Source: Lucifuga dentata (taxonomy: Eukaryota; Chordata; Actinopteri; Ophidiiformes; Bythitidae). From it: DNA of 64,000 nucleotides. Below the pieces are notes generated by a model. That model did not search any database and was not told the DNA's origin. It saw nothing but the letters and a program-made list of their open reading frames with translations. Each line of letters begins with the position of its first letter. Positions within the stretch are counted from its first letter, which is position 1. A program made the position numbers and the translations under genes. The stretch lies in the NCBI GenBank assembly GCA_014773175.1, contig VXCM01002875.1, positions 1 through 64,000 on the forward strand, read 5' to 3'. Positions 36,600-47,270 of the stretch are shown piece after piece.

Positions 36600-36990
36600 A
36601 ATCAAAGTTCATTCAAATGCACTGCATGGCTTAAAGATCATAATAATCACAGTTGGTCAGAAGCAGCGGGAACTTCAGGACAATCGCATCACTCGACTCA
36701 TAAAGGAAATGTACCGATTACTGACTCCAGAAACACAATGGAAGCCATTAAGGCTCTGCTGTGCATTCGTCTCCCTGTCAGTCAAATAAGCCCAACAAGA
36801 CTGTAAGTTAGAGGGGTTAAAGAGTTCTCAAACCCCCCNCCACCCCCCTCCTCTCAGAGTGAATCATTCCATTTAAGGTCCCAGCATGTTGCAGAATGGA
36901 AGAGAGCCAACGGGCTTGAGGCTGCCGCATATCCTCCATGACAACCAGTGATCGATGACGAATGACGGCATGCTCTAATGAAACCAGGCA
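36600..36990. promoter_or_regulatory. Candidate conserved non-coding element
   Basis: Non-repetitive sequence with ATCATAATAATCACAGTTGG, CCATTAAGGCTCTGC and CAGTGATCGATGACG. It includes a C-run with n at 36839. No recognisable coding content. Confidence 0.28.
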
Positions 36991-37183
36991 AAGGGATTAA
37001 AAACAACCTTCCACAACTTGCCGAGGTCTCCAGACGTCTTTCTTCCCAAAATCCTTCAATCTCTCTCTCTCTCTCCAGCCCCTCACTCTTATGTTTTTGC
37101 TGCTTTATTTATGCTCATTCCAACTCGCATTTTTTTATATTGAAAGTAAACATTATGTGTTCAGAATTTTGAAAGAATATATA

Positions 37184-37270
37184 TATAATAACTTTATTTA
37201 TATAGCATCTTTCAAAACAGAGTTACAAGGTGCTTAACAATATAGACAAGTCCACACATGATAAAAATAA
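37184..37270. repeat. Teleost interspersed repeat 3' word (TTTATATAGC ... AAGGTGCTTAACA)
   Basis: ACTTTATTTATATAGCATC followed by TTTCAAAACAGAGTTACAAG and GGTGCTTAACA is a widespread fish repeat end. A diverged relative lies at 42905. Class not decided here. Confidence 0.5.
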
Positions 37271-37407
37271 AAGAGTGGCATGGTGCTAACAACGACACTA
37301 GTACACAAGAAAAATGACAATCGCAATACAAAAATCAAAAAATAACAAAGGATTGAAATAGTAAATTAATTTTTTTTTGGGGGGGGGTGTATATATACAT
37401 ACAGTAT

Positions 37408-37535
37408 ATATGGATGGATGATGGATAGATGATGAAAAATGGATGGATGGATGGAAGGATGATGGATGGATGAATGATGGATGAATGAATAGATGATGAA
37501 AAATGGATGGATGGATGGATGATGGGTGAATGAAT
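37408..37535. repeat. (GGAT)n tetranucleotide array, degenerate
   Basis: GGATGGATGATGGATAGATG-like units over about 125 bp. Confidence 0.9.
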
Positions 37536-37567
37536 AGATATTTCCCAGCACCTGATTTCTTCTAGTT

Positions 37568-38925
37568 TTGCACATTTGTCAAGACAGCCAGAAAAAACAC
37601 AAAATACAGTTTTTAAATGATCATTTCATTTATTGAAGGAAAAAGTCTCTCCAACACCTATATCACCATGTGAAACACTAATTACCTCCTTAGTTACTCA
37701 ATCAACAAGTAACTCAATTTAATAGATAATTTAATAGATAATTGCTTGAACAAGACTAGACTCACCAGGCTTCATTCCTGCATGCAAGGCCAGAACAAGC
37801 TCCACACGATGCCCAGATCAAAAGAAACTCCAGAAGAATTGAGGTAGAATATTACAGAAATACATCAGTCTGATTTCTCATTTCTGAGACTCTGGGGCTC
37901 CAGCAAACCACAGCGAGAGTCCTTATCTCCACACGGAGAAAACACGGAACAGCCATGAATCTTCCCAGGAGGCCCAATGACCAAAACTTCTCCAAGAGCA
38001 GNGGAGAAAACACGGAACAGCCATGAATCTTCCCAGGAGGCCCAATGACCAAAACTTCTCCAAGAGCAGCAACAACTCATCCAGGAAGTCACAAAGAACC
38101 CAGAGCAACATCTAAGGAGCTGCAGGCCTCGCTCGCTACAGATAAAGTCAGTATTCATGATGCCACTATCAGAAAGAGGTGGAGCTAAAATGAATCCATG
38201 GGGAGCTGCGAGGAGAAAACCACGACTAAGCAAGAGGATCATAAAGACTCAACTCACATTTACCAAAACCACCTGATGACCCTCAGGCCTTCTGGGATCA
38301 TGTTCTGTGGATGATGAGTGGAAAGTGGAACTTTCTGGAAGACGTGGACTTGTTCCATCTGGTGTAAAGCTAACACAGCGTTCCACAATAAGCTCATCAT
38401 AGCAACAGTCAGACATGGAGGTAGTAGTGTGATGGTGGGGGGTTGCTTTGCTGCTTCAGCCACTTGTCATAATTGATGGAACCATGAATTCTGCTTTCTA
38501 CCAGAAAATCCATCATCAGTCCTGATGTGAAACTTCTGCAGCAAGACGACGATCCAAAGCAAAGAGCAAGTCAAAAAAAACTACATGAAGGTTTTGGAGG
38601 TCTAGTCAAACTCCTGACTTGAAGCCCATTGAGATGCTGTGTTAGGACCTTAAATGGGCCGTTCATGCTGGAAAACCTCCAGTGTGTCTGAATTAAAGCA
38701 GCAAAGAAGAGTGAAACAAAATTCTTCCACATGATGAGAAAGATTTTATCTCCAGTTATCAGAAGAGTTTGTTGCTGTTACTGCTGATATATGAAACAAC
38801 CAGGCATTAAATTTAGGGGGTTATTACTTTTTTACATAGTGATAAAGGTGTTGGAGAAATCTTTTGAGTGAAATGATAAAAAGTCTTCTCTTCTTCTAAT
38901 TTTCTAAAAGGACTCTGACAAAGTC
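37568..38925 (+). mobile_element. Decayed Tc1/mariner-type transposon
   Basis: Plus-oriented Tc1-like element with inverted ends: TCTCTCCAACACCTATATCACC near 37646 is matched in reverse by the AAAGGTGTTGGAGAAATC word near 38845, and outer TTTGTCA words fit too. Transposase debris reads in order: VMVGGCFAAS-like block near 38430, GTMNSAFYQKI near 38480, LQQDDDPK near 38536 (second catalytic Asp region), and PDLKPIEML near 38613 (third acidic residue). The first acidic block reads LWMMSGK where LWTDESK is usual, so the first catalytic Asp is lost. Multiple stops. About 70 bp is doubled around the n at 38002. It lies directly downstream of the kinase relic. Confidence 0.85.
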
Positions 38926-38940
38926 TTCAATCCAAAAAAA

Positions 38941-38962
38941 AAAAGGAAAAAAAAAAAAAANC
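38941..38962. repeat. Poly-A run with n
   Basis: A-rich run ending in n at 38961. Confidence 0.85.
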
Positions 38963-39036
38963 TGTCTCTAATACACTCACTCACTGTGTGTGTGTGTGTG
39001 TGTGTCTCTTACTATTGGATAGTTTGGGGTTGATCT

Positions 39037-40562
39037 TCAGACTACCATGTAGTAGTCTCTTGGTGCCAAAATCTCTTTGAGATTTTGCTGCACATCGTAC
39101 AGCAGACCTCCGACCTGCCACACTGTGGTGGGACCAGCCTTATATTCACCCTTCTTGATCCACTCTGGAGAGGAAAATGCTTCAGTATCTAGAATATTTC
39201 ACAACAGAGAGATAAAAAAAACACAGTAAAATTAGTATGTAGACATGCTTTGTTTAAATGTGGAAGTTGTGATTGCAGAGGTGAAATGAATGTAAAATTG
39301 AGTGGATGAATAAAAAGGAGTAAAGTAGATATCTTACCGGCATAACTGTGGTAAAATCCTTTCTTCAGATTGTGACACCACAGCCAAAGCCAATTACTCT
39401 GAGTCGTGAGACGTCAGAGTCCAACTCGATGAGGATGTTCTCTAACTTGCTGTCCCTGTGAAAGACTCCTTTGGACTGTAGGTCGATGGCTGCATCGAGA
39501 AGCTGTCTGACAATTATCTGTGACAGAGAGAAAGAGATGAGTGAATCAGCAGGAACCTGAAGCGTTCATACCCAGACTTCTGTCAGCATGGACACCCTTT
39601 GTAACAACATTCATAACATTATGGGACATGAAGACTGTTTTCACACAAAGAGAGAGAGTTTTCATCGTCTTTCTGCCGGGTATGTCAGGTAAAAACAAAT
39701 TAAATTAAAAATACTGTAGATAGCACCAGAAAAACTTAAAAACTCATGCTTTGTAAATTTTGCACAGCAGAATTCAGGATTCAGAACTGATGCTTCTATT
39801 TTTCTACATGTTTTAACTGAGAATGTAAATTACGTCAATAACACGGCAGTAGTTAGCTAGTTGAGAGTCCATGTGACTTTCTGTACAAGCCTGAATGTTC
39901 CATTTACGTGCATTGTTCTACATGTGAGACTGCTATCACCACACTCACACACACACACACACACACAAAACCTCAGTACCTTAGCGAAGCTTTCTGACAG
40001 TCCGTTCATCTCTGTGCAGAATGAGAACAGGTTCATTGATGGGACTGGTCGCTCCATGACCAGGATGATCTCTTTCTTCAGATCAAACCAGTCCATCAGG
40101 GAATCCACTGGGGAGCTCCGCGGTGGGCCTGATGCCTTTAGCATGAGGGCCGCTTCTTCAGGCATTGTCCTTATCTTCCCATTCTTCATCTAGAGGAGAA
40201 AAAAAAAAAAAAAANTCTTTTGATTTCATGCATAAACTCAAAGTACTAGGGGAAATAAAATATATTAACAGAAATGTTCAACATTTAGATGATAGCGCAT
40301 CATTAGCATTGAAGTGGAGATAAATCACTTACCACTTTTGTCCACACCACAGCACTTCTGGGAATGTGTTTGATCGCAACCTGTAAGACACAATCACTGG
40401 TTAGAGCTTGTATGTAACATGTATGTGTATGTTTCTGCATGTATGTAAAAACTCTGCATAATACTTACAGGTGTGTAATCTGGCCGTTGATAGCCTGAAA
40501 AGACCTTTCCATATCCTCCTTGGCCCAGGATTTCATGCTCCCAGTACTTGGCCTTGAAGTAA
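39037..40562 (-). pseudogene. PIM-like serine/threonine kinase, partial and broken
   Basis: Five exons read on the minus strand with GT-AG borders: 40562-40469, 40380-40333, 40189-39980, 39517-39338, 39188-39037. Exon 1 has AKYWEHEILGQGGYGKVFSG, the glycine-rich loop. Exon 2 has VAIKHIP with the ATP lysine codon at 40371-40369. Exon 3 has the helix C and hinge region (KKEIILVMERP). Exon 4 has the catalytic loop HRDSKLEN, Asp at 39454. Exon 5 has SPEWIKKGEYKAGPTTVWQ, the PIM-like activation-segment end, and stops at 39039-39037 soon after LLYD, so the C-lobe is missing. Lesions: the DFG aspartate is Gly (39391-39389), and a one-base loss after GVT gives TGA at 39367-39365, while KKGFYHSYA continues in the next frame. 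No start exon is seen upstream. Intact introns argue against a retrocopy. Such kinases are multicopy in teleosts; this one looks dead. Confidence 0.85.
40195..40215. repeat. Poly-A run with n inside kinase intron
   Basis: On the kinase strand it forms the pyrimidine tract before exon 3. The n at 40215 leaves the intron length uncertain. Confidence 0.7.
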
Positions 40563-40616
40563 ACTGCAGAAAAAAAAACAGATAATTGTTGTAATTATGA
40601 ATAATGTTTTGTTGCT

Positions 40617-41384
40617 TACCATATATACTCTAATATAAGCCAAGTTTTTAGTACCAAATTCCACAAAGCAAATCAGGGGTCGGCTTATACATGAAAAATT
40701 CAAATTTGATCCCAGAGAAGGAAATTTCCAGGATGGAAATACTGCTATACTAATACTTCTACTCCGTGAAGTGAAGTGAAAATTAATAACTTATTTGATT
40801 TCACTTTTCCCNGAAGGAAATTTCCAGGATGGAAATACTGCTATACTAATACTTCTACTCCGTGAAGTGAAGTGAAAATTAATAACTTATTTGATTTCAC
40901 TTTTCCCAAATTAAATATGTTAAACATTTGTTAATTAGCCAAGAAATAGCTCTAACACCGGTACCGGTAAACACGATATTTATTTCAGCAACTGATTAGC
41001 TACCTTAGCCCTAAAAAAAAAAAAAAAAAAAAAAAAAAGCTATAGTTAGCCCTTACTGCCTCCGCAAAATGCACTTAATAAGATGTTTAGTCAGGAAATA
41101 TCTCATTATAAGATATGATTTAAACTATTTTCCATAGGTAGTGGTAATTCCACGCCTGGAAATTTCGGTCTGATTTGAATTACTGGACTATAAGCCGACC
41201 CCCGATTTGCGTTGTGAAATTTGGTGAAAAAAACTGGGCTTATACTCAAGTATATACGGTATTTCCTCATTACTTACCGGTANAATTTCGGTCTGATTTG
41301 AATTACTGGACTATAAGCCGACCCCCGATTTGCGTTGTGAAATTTGGTGAAAAAAACTGGGCTTATACTCAAGTATATACGGTA
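40617..41384 (+). mobile_element. TIR element, TACCGTATATACT family, copy 1
   Basis: Left TACCATATATACTCTAATAT, right inverted GTATATACGGTA. The TIR continues through AAGCC, CCAAATTTCACAA and GGGGTCGGCTTATA, about 80 bp. The interior has a palindromic ACCGGTACCGGT. Two blocks are doubled around n (40812 and 41283; assembly overlaps). It sits in the 5' flank or intron of the kinase relic. Non-autonomous; superfamily not assigned. Confidence 0.75.
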
Positions 41385-41517
41385 TTTCCTCATTACTTAC
41401 CGGTAAGATAAAATCGCGTCTCCACATTTCTTGCTGACTCACATGTTGATGCACCGCAGACAGCCACAGAATGATCTGAAAACACCTGAAACCCCTGACA
41501 GCTTCATTCCATTCAGA

Positions 41518-41670
41518 TCTGAATGTATGGAATGAAACTCAGGTTTCATTCCATACATTCAGACTAAGTTCCATATATTCAAACTTTGTTCCGTATATTC
41601 AGACTTTCAATCTATATATTCAGAGTTTCGTTCTATATATTCAGATTTCATTCCATATTCTCAGACTTTG
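41518..41670. repeat. Perfect hairpin grading into a TTCCATATATTCAGA tandem array
   Basis: Arms 41518-41538 and 41543-41563 (21 bp, TCTGAATGTATGGAATGAAA plus C) around a 4-base loop. The second arm is also unit one of about six degenerate 20-25-bp units to 41670. Confidence 0.85.
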
Positions 41671-41696
41671 AACACTTGATTTATTTCCCGAATGGC

Positions 41697-42008
41697 ATAC
41701 CATCATCCATCCATCCATCCATTTTCTAAACTCGTTTGTCTTGTTGAGGGTCACAGGGGAGCTGGACCCTGGACAGATCGCCAGTCTATCGCAGGGCTGA
41801 CAAACACATTCACACTCACGGGCAATTTAGAGTTCCCAGTTCACCTGACATGCATGTCTTTGGAGGAAGCCAGAGCACCTGGAGGGAACCCACGCAGACA
41901 CGGGGAGAACATGCTAACTCCACACAGAAAGGCCCTGCCCCGGCCAGGAATCGAATCCAGGACCTTCTTGCAGAGGCAGCAGTGCTAACCACTGCGCCAC
42001 CATGCCAC
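41697..42008 (-). mobile_element. Common teleost interspersed repeat with (CCAT)n end
   Basis: Starts (CATC)n at 41700, then blocks GACAGATCGCCAGTCTATCG, GGGCAATTTAGAGTTCCC, ACATGCATGTCTTTGGAGGA, GGGGAGAACATGCTAACTCC and ACTGCGCCACCATG. This block order is a very abundant fish repeat; its exact class is not asserted. Two overlapping frames across it are spurious. Confidence 0.75.
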
Positions 42009-42023
42009 CTGGCTTGCATCATA

Positions 42024-42073
42024 TATATATAAATATATCTATATATATATATATATATCTATATATCTCTCTC

Positions 42074-42125
<52 letters not shown>
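42024..42125. repeat. (AT)n then (AC)n compound microsatellite
   Basis: AT/CT-AT run followed by about 21 AC units. Confidence 0.95.
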
Positions 42126-42129
<4 letters not shown>

Positions 42130-42348
42130 AAGAGCCTAGACACAAAGTTTATTGTGGATTAGTCTAAGAATCTACTTTGGTAAAGAGAAGACTGATTGAG
42201 GGGGAAAAGAGAACAGTCCAGTCATTAAAAAAAAGACAGAAAAAAAAGATTTAAAAAAAAAGCAAAAGAAATCTCATCCATGATGGATGTGTCTGTGGGA
42301 TGGATGTCTGTGGAGGGGTGAAAGAGAGATGGGGAAAGATTGGGGGGG

Positions 42349-42452
42349 NNNNNNNNNNNNNNNNNNNNNNNNNNNNNNNNNNNNNNNNNNNNNNNNNNNN
42401 NNNNNNNNNNNNNNNNNNNNNNNNNNNNNNNNNNNNNNNNNNNNNNNNNNNN
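42349..42452. other. Assembly gap of 104 n
   Basis: Between a G run and a (GA)n run (42453-42501), probably a low-complexity purine tract that could not be assembled. Confidence 0.98.
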
Positions 42453-42501
<49 letters not shown>

Positions 42502-42503
<2 letters not shown>

Positions 42504-42895
42504 GGAACTTTAGTAAAATGCTGGTCTGGGCTCTTTTCTCTATAAACATAATGTGAAAGAACAGAACCTCATTGCCAGATTTACGATTGTCAGCTCCAGC
42601 AGGAGCAGCTTTGGAGCAATCCAGATGCAATAACACCAAAAAGTATTTTTCGCAGGGTAGTCATTGCCATCTAAATTTTCTGTCACTTGTTCTTGTGCTC
42701 GGTGCTCTGATACGGCTTCTGGTTAGAAGCTGTAGCTGGAAAACAGGCTTTTGCTGAGCAGGCAGTTAAACGAAAAGCAGTCAGACTTTTCCTGAGACTT
42801 CATTTACCTTCAAGCTGCTCCTGAGAGTCCACAGCATGCTGCGTTTGTGTGCATGTCAACGGCTTATTGGTTTTAACACTGGTTGGGACATTAGC
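42502..42895. other. Unannotated spacer
   Basis: No gene or repeat recognised. Confidence 0.5.
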
Positions 42896-42897
42896 TA

Positions 42898-43090
42898 GGA
42901 AGTAAGTAAGTAAAAGTTTATTTCTATAAGCACCTAAGAGCAGGTATCACAAAGTGCTTTACAGTACAATTCAAAGACATTGAGACAATTCAAAGAAACT
43001 GAGTATGTTAGGCATGTCAGAAAAAAAAATCCCTAAAAAAAAACCCACCATACAAGGCATAAATTTCATACATTAAGAAGCATACAATCC
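42898..43090. repeat. Retroposon 3'-end-like repeat (AAGTGCTTTACA)
   Basis: GTTTATTTCTATAAGCACC then CACAAAGTGCTTTACAGTAC, related to the word at 37184. Confidence 0.45.
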
Positions 43091-44035
43091 AAACAGATGC
43101 ATCTGCTCTCTGGGTTCATTAAACACTGAGACATTCTGATTTCTCATATTCATGTGTGGAAGTGCTACATGCATACAGGGTTAGGGTTATGCATGCCTGC
43201 TGTCCTTGTCTGATTTGGATTATAATCCAGCCTTTAAAGACTAACACTCGCTGATATTTGACATTAATGAAGCACGGATTGAACCAAGGATTTGGCCCGA
43301 TGATCCAAGATTTTCTGATTGAACCCTCATCGATGCCTGAAAGCAGCAGTTTGCGATTCTTCACAAGAATTCATCCAAAGGTTGAGGTTCATCATTGTAC
43401 TTGGGAAAAATCAAGAACTCAGACGTTCAATTATTTGGCATGGCGAGCTTCTACAAACACACACTGACTGAGTAAATTGGTTCACAGTAATTTAGAGATC
43501 CATTTTGTGCCGGTGTTCCACTCATTTAATGTGAAATTGGTTCACAGTAACTCATTCTGTTTTTCATTTAGGGTAATAGAATCAGCAAAACTTGAGAAAA
43601 ACCTGAAAGCAGAGAATCATATGCCACATTTTGTGTACATGTACGACTTCATTTTTTAAAATTCTTTTGTTTGTGTACGAGTTGACACGAATACAAATGT
43701 GCGGTGCAGTGGGTTTGGTTACAGGCTGATGGGTTCTAATTGTTGTGGGGTCGCGGGCTGGGTTTGACCGGAGGGTTAGAGGTCAGAGCGGCGGTCTGGA
43801 TGAAAGCAGCTTCTGGGCACTCAGGGGCCAAATTAACACCCAGAGGGGCTGAAACAGGCTTTAACGAGCTGCATCAGCCAATTACAGAGCAGTCTGGAAC
43901 ACAGCATCCCACTCCATGGCCTGGTGTTTGTGTGTGTTTGTGTGTGTGTGAGAGAGAGAGAGTGAGTTTATGTTGTTTGGTCTTCCTTGACAGCAGCTGA
44001 TAAAAACAACATCCCAATCTGAACTGACCAGAACT
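43091..44035. other. Unannotated spacer
   Basis: No supported gene. Short interrupted TG/GA runs at 43928-43962. Confidence 0.45.
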
Positions 44036-44039
44036 AATT

Positions 44040-44620
44040 TACATGAGCGAACTCCTCACTACAAAATTATGCATGAAAAATTTAATTAGGTAAACCTTCA
44101 ACAATGCTTAAGTTTAATTACCCCACAATGTAAAACTTTCTATTAGATGCAAGCAGCTGCAGATTGTTGGCATTCTGAGCTGCTGAAAGAGCGACATTTA
44201 CATGAGAAAGTGCGATTCTGAGCATGTCCATTACATTCAAGGTCACTGCCGTAATTATTCAGCTAATTGAGTCAGTCTTCTCTCACTTTCCTCTCCTTTG
44301 ATAAATTTAGCTGGGATGAGACAAAATTTAATTATTTTTCTATGGGAAAATAATGTCATGCGCAATTAATTGAATATAAATGAGCAAAGTTCTGGCATCT
44401 GGCTAGGAAAGAGCACACATCTCAGGACTTATGATGTTAAAAATGTACTTGCTAGATTGTCAGACTGCAGAGGCAACAGATTAGAGGATTTAATATCGCT
44501 ATTTATTTTTAACTCAGCATTCATTAAAATGGCAGACAGGCTTTTCCTGGAGGTCAGGAGGGAGGAGGACAGGAGGATGAGACCAATTTTACCTCCGTAA
44601 CCTCAGATTAGGAAGCCTGG
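44040..44620. promoter_or_regulatory. Candidate conserved non-coding element
   Basis: Dense in AT-core sites: AAATTTAATTAGGTAAACC, GTTTAATTACCCCACAATG, CCGTAATTATTCAGCTAATT and GCGCAATTAATTGAATATAA, together with GCAAGCAGCTGCAGATTG and TCAAGGTCACTGCC. No repeat similarity and no long frame. The strongest regulatory-looking block in the window, by eye. Confidence 0.4.
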
Positions 44621-45380
44621 GATGACTCGGTCTGCTCGGTTTCTTTCAGGTCCAAGGACAGACACGATGCAGATGGCTCACTGAGCAGATGGAGAAAAGG
44701 CGTGGAGAAAAGAGAGAGACAAAAAAAAAGTACCAGACACACAATCTGATAGATTGGAAGCAAAGGAGAGAACAAAAGGGCACAGAGTGTTGAGAGGAAT
44801 CAAGATAGAAAACCACAGCCAGCAAGAAAAGGTTTGATAACTGAGAAATCAGAAGGAAAAAGGAAGTTGTGGGTTCTTTGTTTTCAATCTCCCACAAGGC
44901 TGTGTCAACCTTTAAAGGGAAAATGATTGGAAGCAGTGTTTTCTCTCTGCCACCCAGGGCTCTTTGATGTCGCTTAATTTATTTATGGGTCTTCTGATGT
45001 TATTTCTTGTGTTTCTGAACCTTTTGTTAATTAAAAACAGCTTGCCTTCTTTGCATTTTGACTGGCCTTGAAGTCCAGAACCACCCACTTCAGAGTAGCT
45101 ACTCTCCGGTGGTTCAGGAACTGATGGTTGGAGCTCATAAGGCTGATTGTTTAGATGCAAGTTTTCCCTCAAACCCAATCAGCCCATTGTTTGTACACAA
45201 AACAAAATAATTAGGTATCAAGACTTTTCAAGATATTTGCAAATGTTCACATTGATTCTTTGTTGGACTTGAAGCAGAGTGAGAATGTTGCTGAAGGAAC
45301 ACATACGTCTGCATCAGGGTGTTCCTAATGTTGTTCCAAAGTTTAAAAGACCAGAAAATGTTGGTTCTACATGTTTGAGC
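44621..45380. other. Unannotated spacer
   Basis: Purine-rich around 44690-44790. A piece of the older TTAA MITE (GTTTGAGCCCAATAAATACC) lies at 45372-45392. No supported gene. Confidence 0.45.
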
Positions 45381-45413
45381 CCAATAAATACCTGTTACGA
45401 TACTGCCAACCAT

Positions 45414-45446
45414 TTTTTTTTTTTTTTTTNTTTTTTTTTTTTTTTT
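45414..45446. repeat. Poly-T run with n
   Basis: n at 45430. Confidence 0.9.
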
Positions 45447-45612
45447 GTTGTTAAAATATTACACTCGAGGTCATGCTGTTGTACTGTATATCAGCTGGCT
45501 GTGATTCGGTCGTAGGCACGAGGCCGCAGGCTGAGTGTTGAAGATAATCACAGCCATGCTGATATTCAGTACAACAGCACGACCTCGAGTGTGATATTGC
45601 TTTTATACAACA
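45447..45612. mobile_element. Short fold-back element (hairpin)
   Basis: Arms of about 55-60 bp: 45447-45505 (CACTCGAGGTCATGCTGTTG, then ATCAGCTGGCTGTGATT) and 45545-45612 in reverse (CAACAGCACGACCTCGAGTG). The loop of about 40 bp includes TCGTAGGCACGAGGCCGCAG. Small, almost pure inverted repeat, as in fish fold-back MITEs. Confidence 0.75.
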
Positions 45613-45894
45613 GTTCTACAAGCATCATTTATTAACAGTAATAAGTGACAGCAGATTATGATTTGTTTGTTTATTTAATCATTTATTTGGTTCTGCAAAC
45701 ACAAATAGTTCTGTAACTGGACTAGGACTGGATTGTTGCTAAGCAACACAAACATTTTCGCTTTGGTGGTGTGTGTGATTGAGCCCTGTACAAGCCTCGG
45801 GATGCATCGGGCCCAGAGGCAGTTTACAAATCAGGCTGAGTTTCACAACGCTGGCTCGGGCTTTTTGCCCCTCCTCTCTCCACTCACAGTCATG

Positions 45895-46420
45895 ACACAC
45901 GTCCTGGGGCGCTGTCATTCCTCTTGTCCCATGCTGGGCTTGGCCTGCTGTGCTGGACTGTGGGCCGGGCCCTGTGCCTGGGTGAGGGGTGGACCTGTCT
46001 CATGGGCTGGGTGCACGCTGGGCTGGCCCTGTGGCTGGGCTCTCCAGTGAGGTCGGTGGGTACTATTTGGCTCCTCTATTCGGCTCCTCCTGGATGCCTG
46101 GCTGTTTGGTTTGCTCTCGGTCCTTGGCACGTGCTGCGCTCATGCTGGGGGGCTTTGCGGTGGGAGTGGCTCAGTGTTCTCCGTGCTGCCTGTGGTGCCT
46201 CTCCTCATCGGTTGGCTGTCTCCCTGGGGTTTTCTGGGCTCCTCTGGGTTTGTCCAGTGTCTCGGCCAGTTTGCGGTGTGGCCTGGTGCCTCATGGGGGC
46301 CGGAGGTGGGTCATGGGGTCGTGGGGGGATGGGATCAGGGACTCATATGCTGCACCATGGCCCTCCATTCGCCAGCCATGCGGGTTTTGGTCTCACGTCA
46401 CACTTATTTTAATGCACCCA
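45895..46420 (+). other. G+T-skewed GC-rich island, probably repeat-derived
   Basis: About 500 bp of GGCTGGG/CCTGTG words, GC far above the surroundings and G over C on the plus strand. Three long frames (45924-46412, 45989-46447, 46111-46554) overlap in all three phases, the expected result of few AT-rich stops, and are Gly/Trp/Leu/Cys-rich with no domain. Not called as genes. Confidence 0.5.
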
Positions 46421-46779
46421 CTAGATCAGCACTCACATACACAGTAGCACAGCTATTGAAATTTATATACCACATTATAGGTCTCACTACAGGGCTTGGG
46501 GTGCAGGTGGTGGGGGTGGAGCAAAGAAAGGAAGAAAAAAGATTAAAAAAATAAAAAGACCACGGACAGCGGGTCGGGCTTGGGCCGAGAATGTCATTAA
46601 GTATGGCCTCAGGTTGGGTTTGGACTGCAGGGCTCTGATGTCTGATTCTGATGAGTTAACAGCCTGATCAGACAGCATGCTGCTCCATCTTTTCTGTTCT
46701 CTATGGATGGTCTCCAGTTAATATCAGCTAATTAATGGTTATTAAAATGCCTGTAAAGCAGAGTGATACATAGTTAAAA

Positions 46780-46895
46780 GTCCCAGTGCTGTTATACTCT
46801 AATATCAGCACTCCTGGAATGCCTCTTGTCCAGTCANGTTAAAAGTCCCAGTGCTGTTATACTCTAATATCAGCACTCCTGGAATGCCTCTTGTC
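46780..46895. repeat. Overlap duplication around n at 46837
   Basis: About 60 bp (GTTAAAAGTCCCAGTGCTG onward) present on both sides of a single n. Assembly artefact. Confidence 0.85.
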
Positions 46896-46934
46896 CAGTC
46901 AAACTGCTTGGTAGAAACTAATTGTTGTATAAAA

Positions 46935-47030
46935 AAAAAATGTATTTTAGTGTTCATGTTATCTTGCCAAATCCCATAATCTTTCAAAATGAAATGTTCA
47001 GGTGATACACACCTTAAAATCATGTGTACG
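46935..47030. mobile_element. Fragment of the older TTAA MITE subfamily
   Basis: TTGCCAAATCCCATAATC and AAATGTTCAGGTGATACAC match the interior words of the copy at 1254. No TIR remains. Confidence 0.5.
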
Positions 47031-47270
47031 TGCCTGCTGACACGTACACACGATTGTTGAAGACACAATCATTTTATGGAGCTACACATGCCGAGATACA
47101 CATCCAGCTTCCTGCTGTCTGCATTTTGGACAGTATTATCACACACCCACACACACACACACACACACACAAAGGCACATAAGTGCCACCGAGCACAGAA
47201 CAGCAGGACAAAAAGAACAAAGCATTTCTTCAAAATTAATGGCTCAGTTCCATTCTTCATTCAGTAAATA
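47031..47270. repeat. (CA)n microsatellite and flanks
   Basis: A CA run lies at about 47142-47172. Both-strand frames over it are artefacts. Confidence 0.85.

Noticed and set aside
37366..37575. Minus-strand Ile/His/Pro-rich frame
   Set aside because: Pure translation of the degenerate (GGAT)n array.
39037..40562. Calling the PIM-like kinase a functional gene
   Set aside because: Missing start exon, DFG to GFG, frameshift with in-frame TGA and missing C-lobe outweigh the intact splice sites.
41930..41990. Possible tRNA-type promoter box (AATCGAATCC) suggesting a tRNA gene or SINE
   Set aside because: No A box or cloverleaf around it; the word belongs to the common teleost repeat.
45924..46412. 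162-codon GC-rich open frame
   Set aside because: Two other long frames overlap it in the other phases; GC-rich DNA lacks stops by chance, and no domain is visible.
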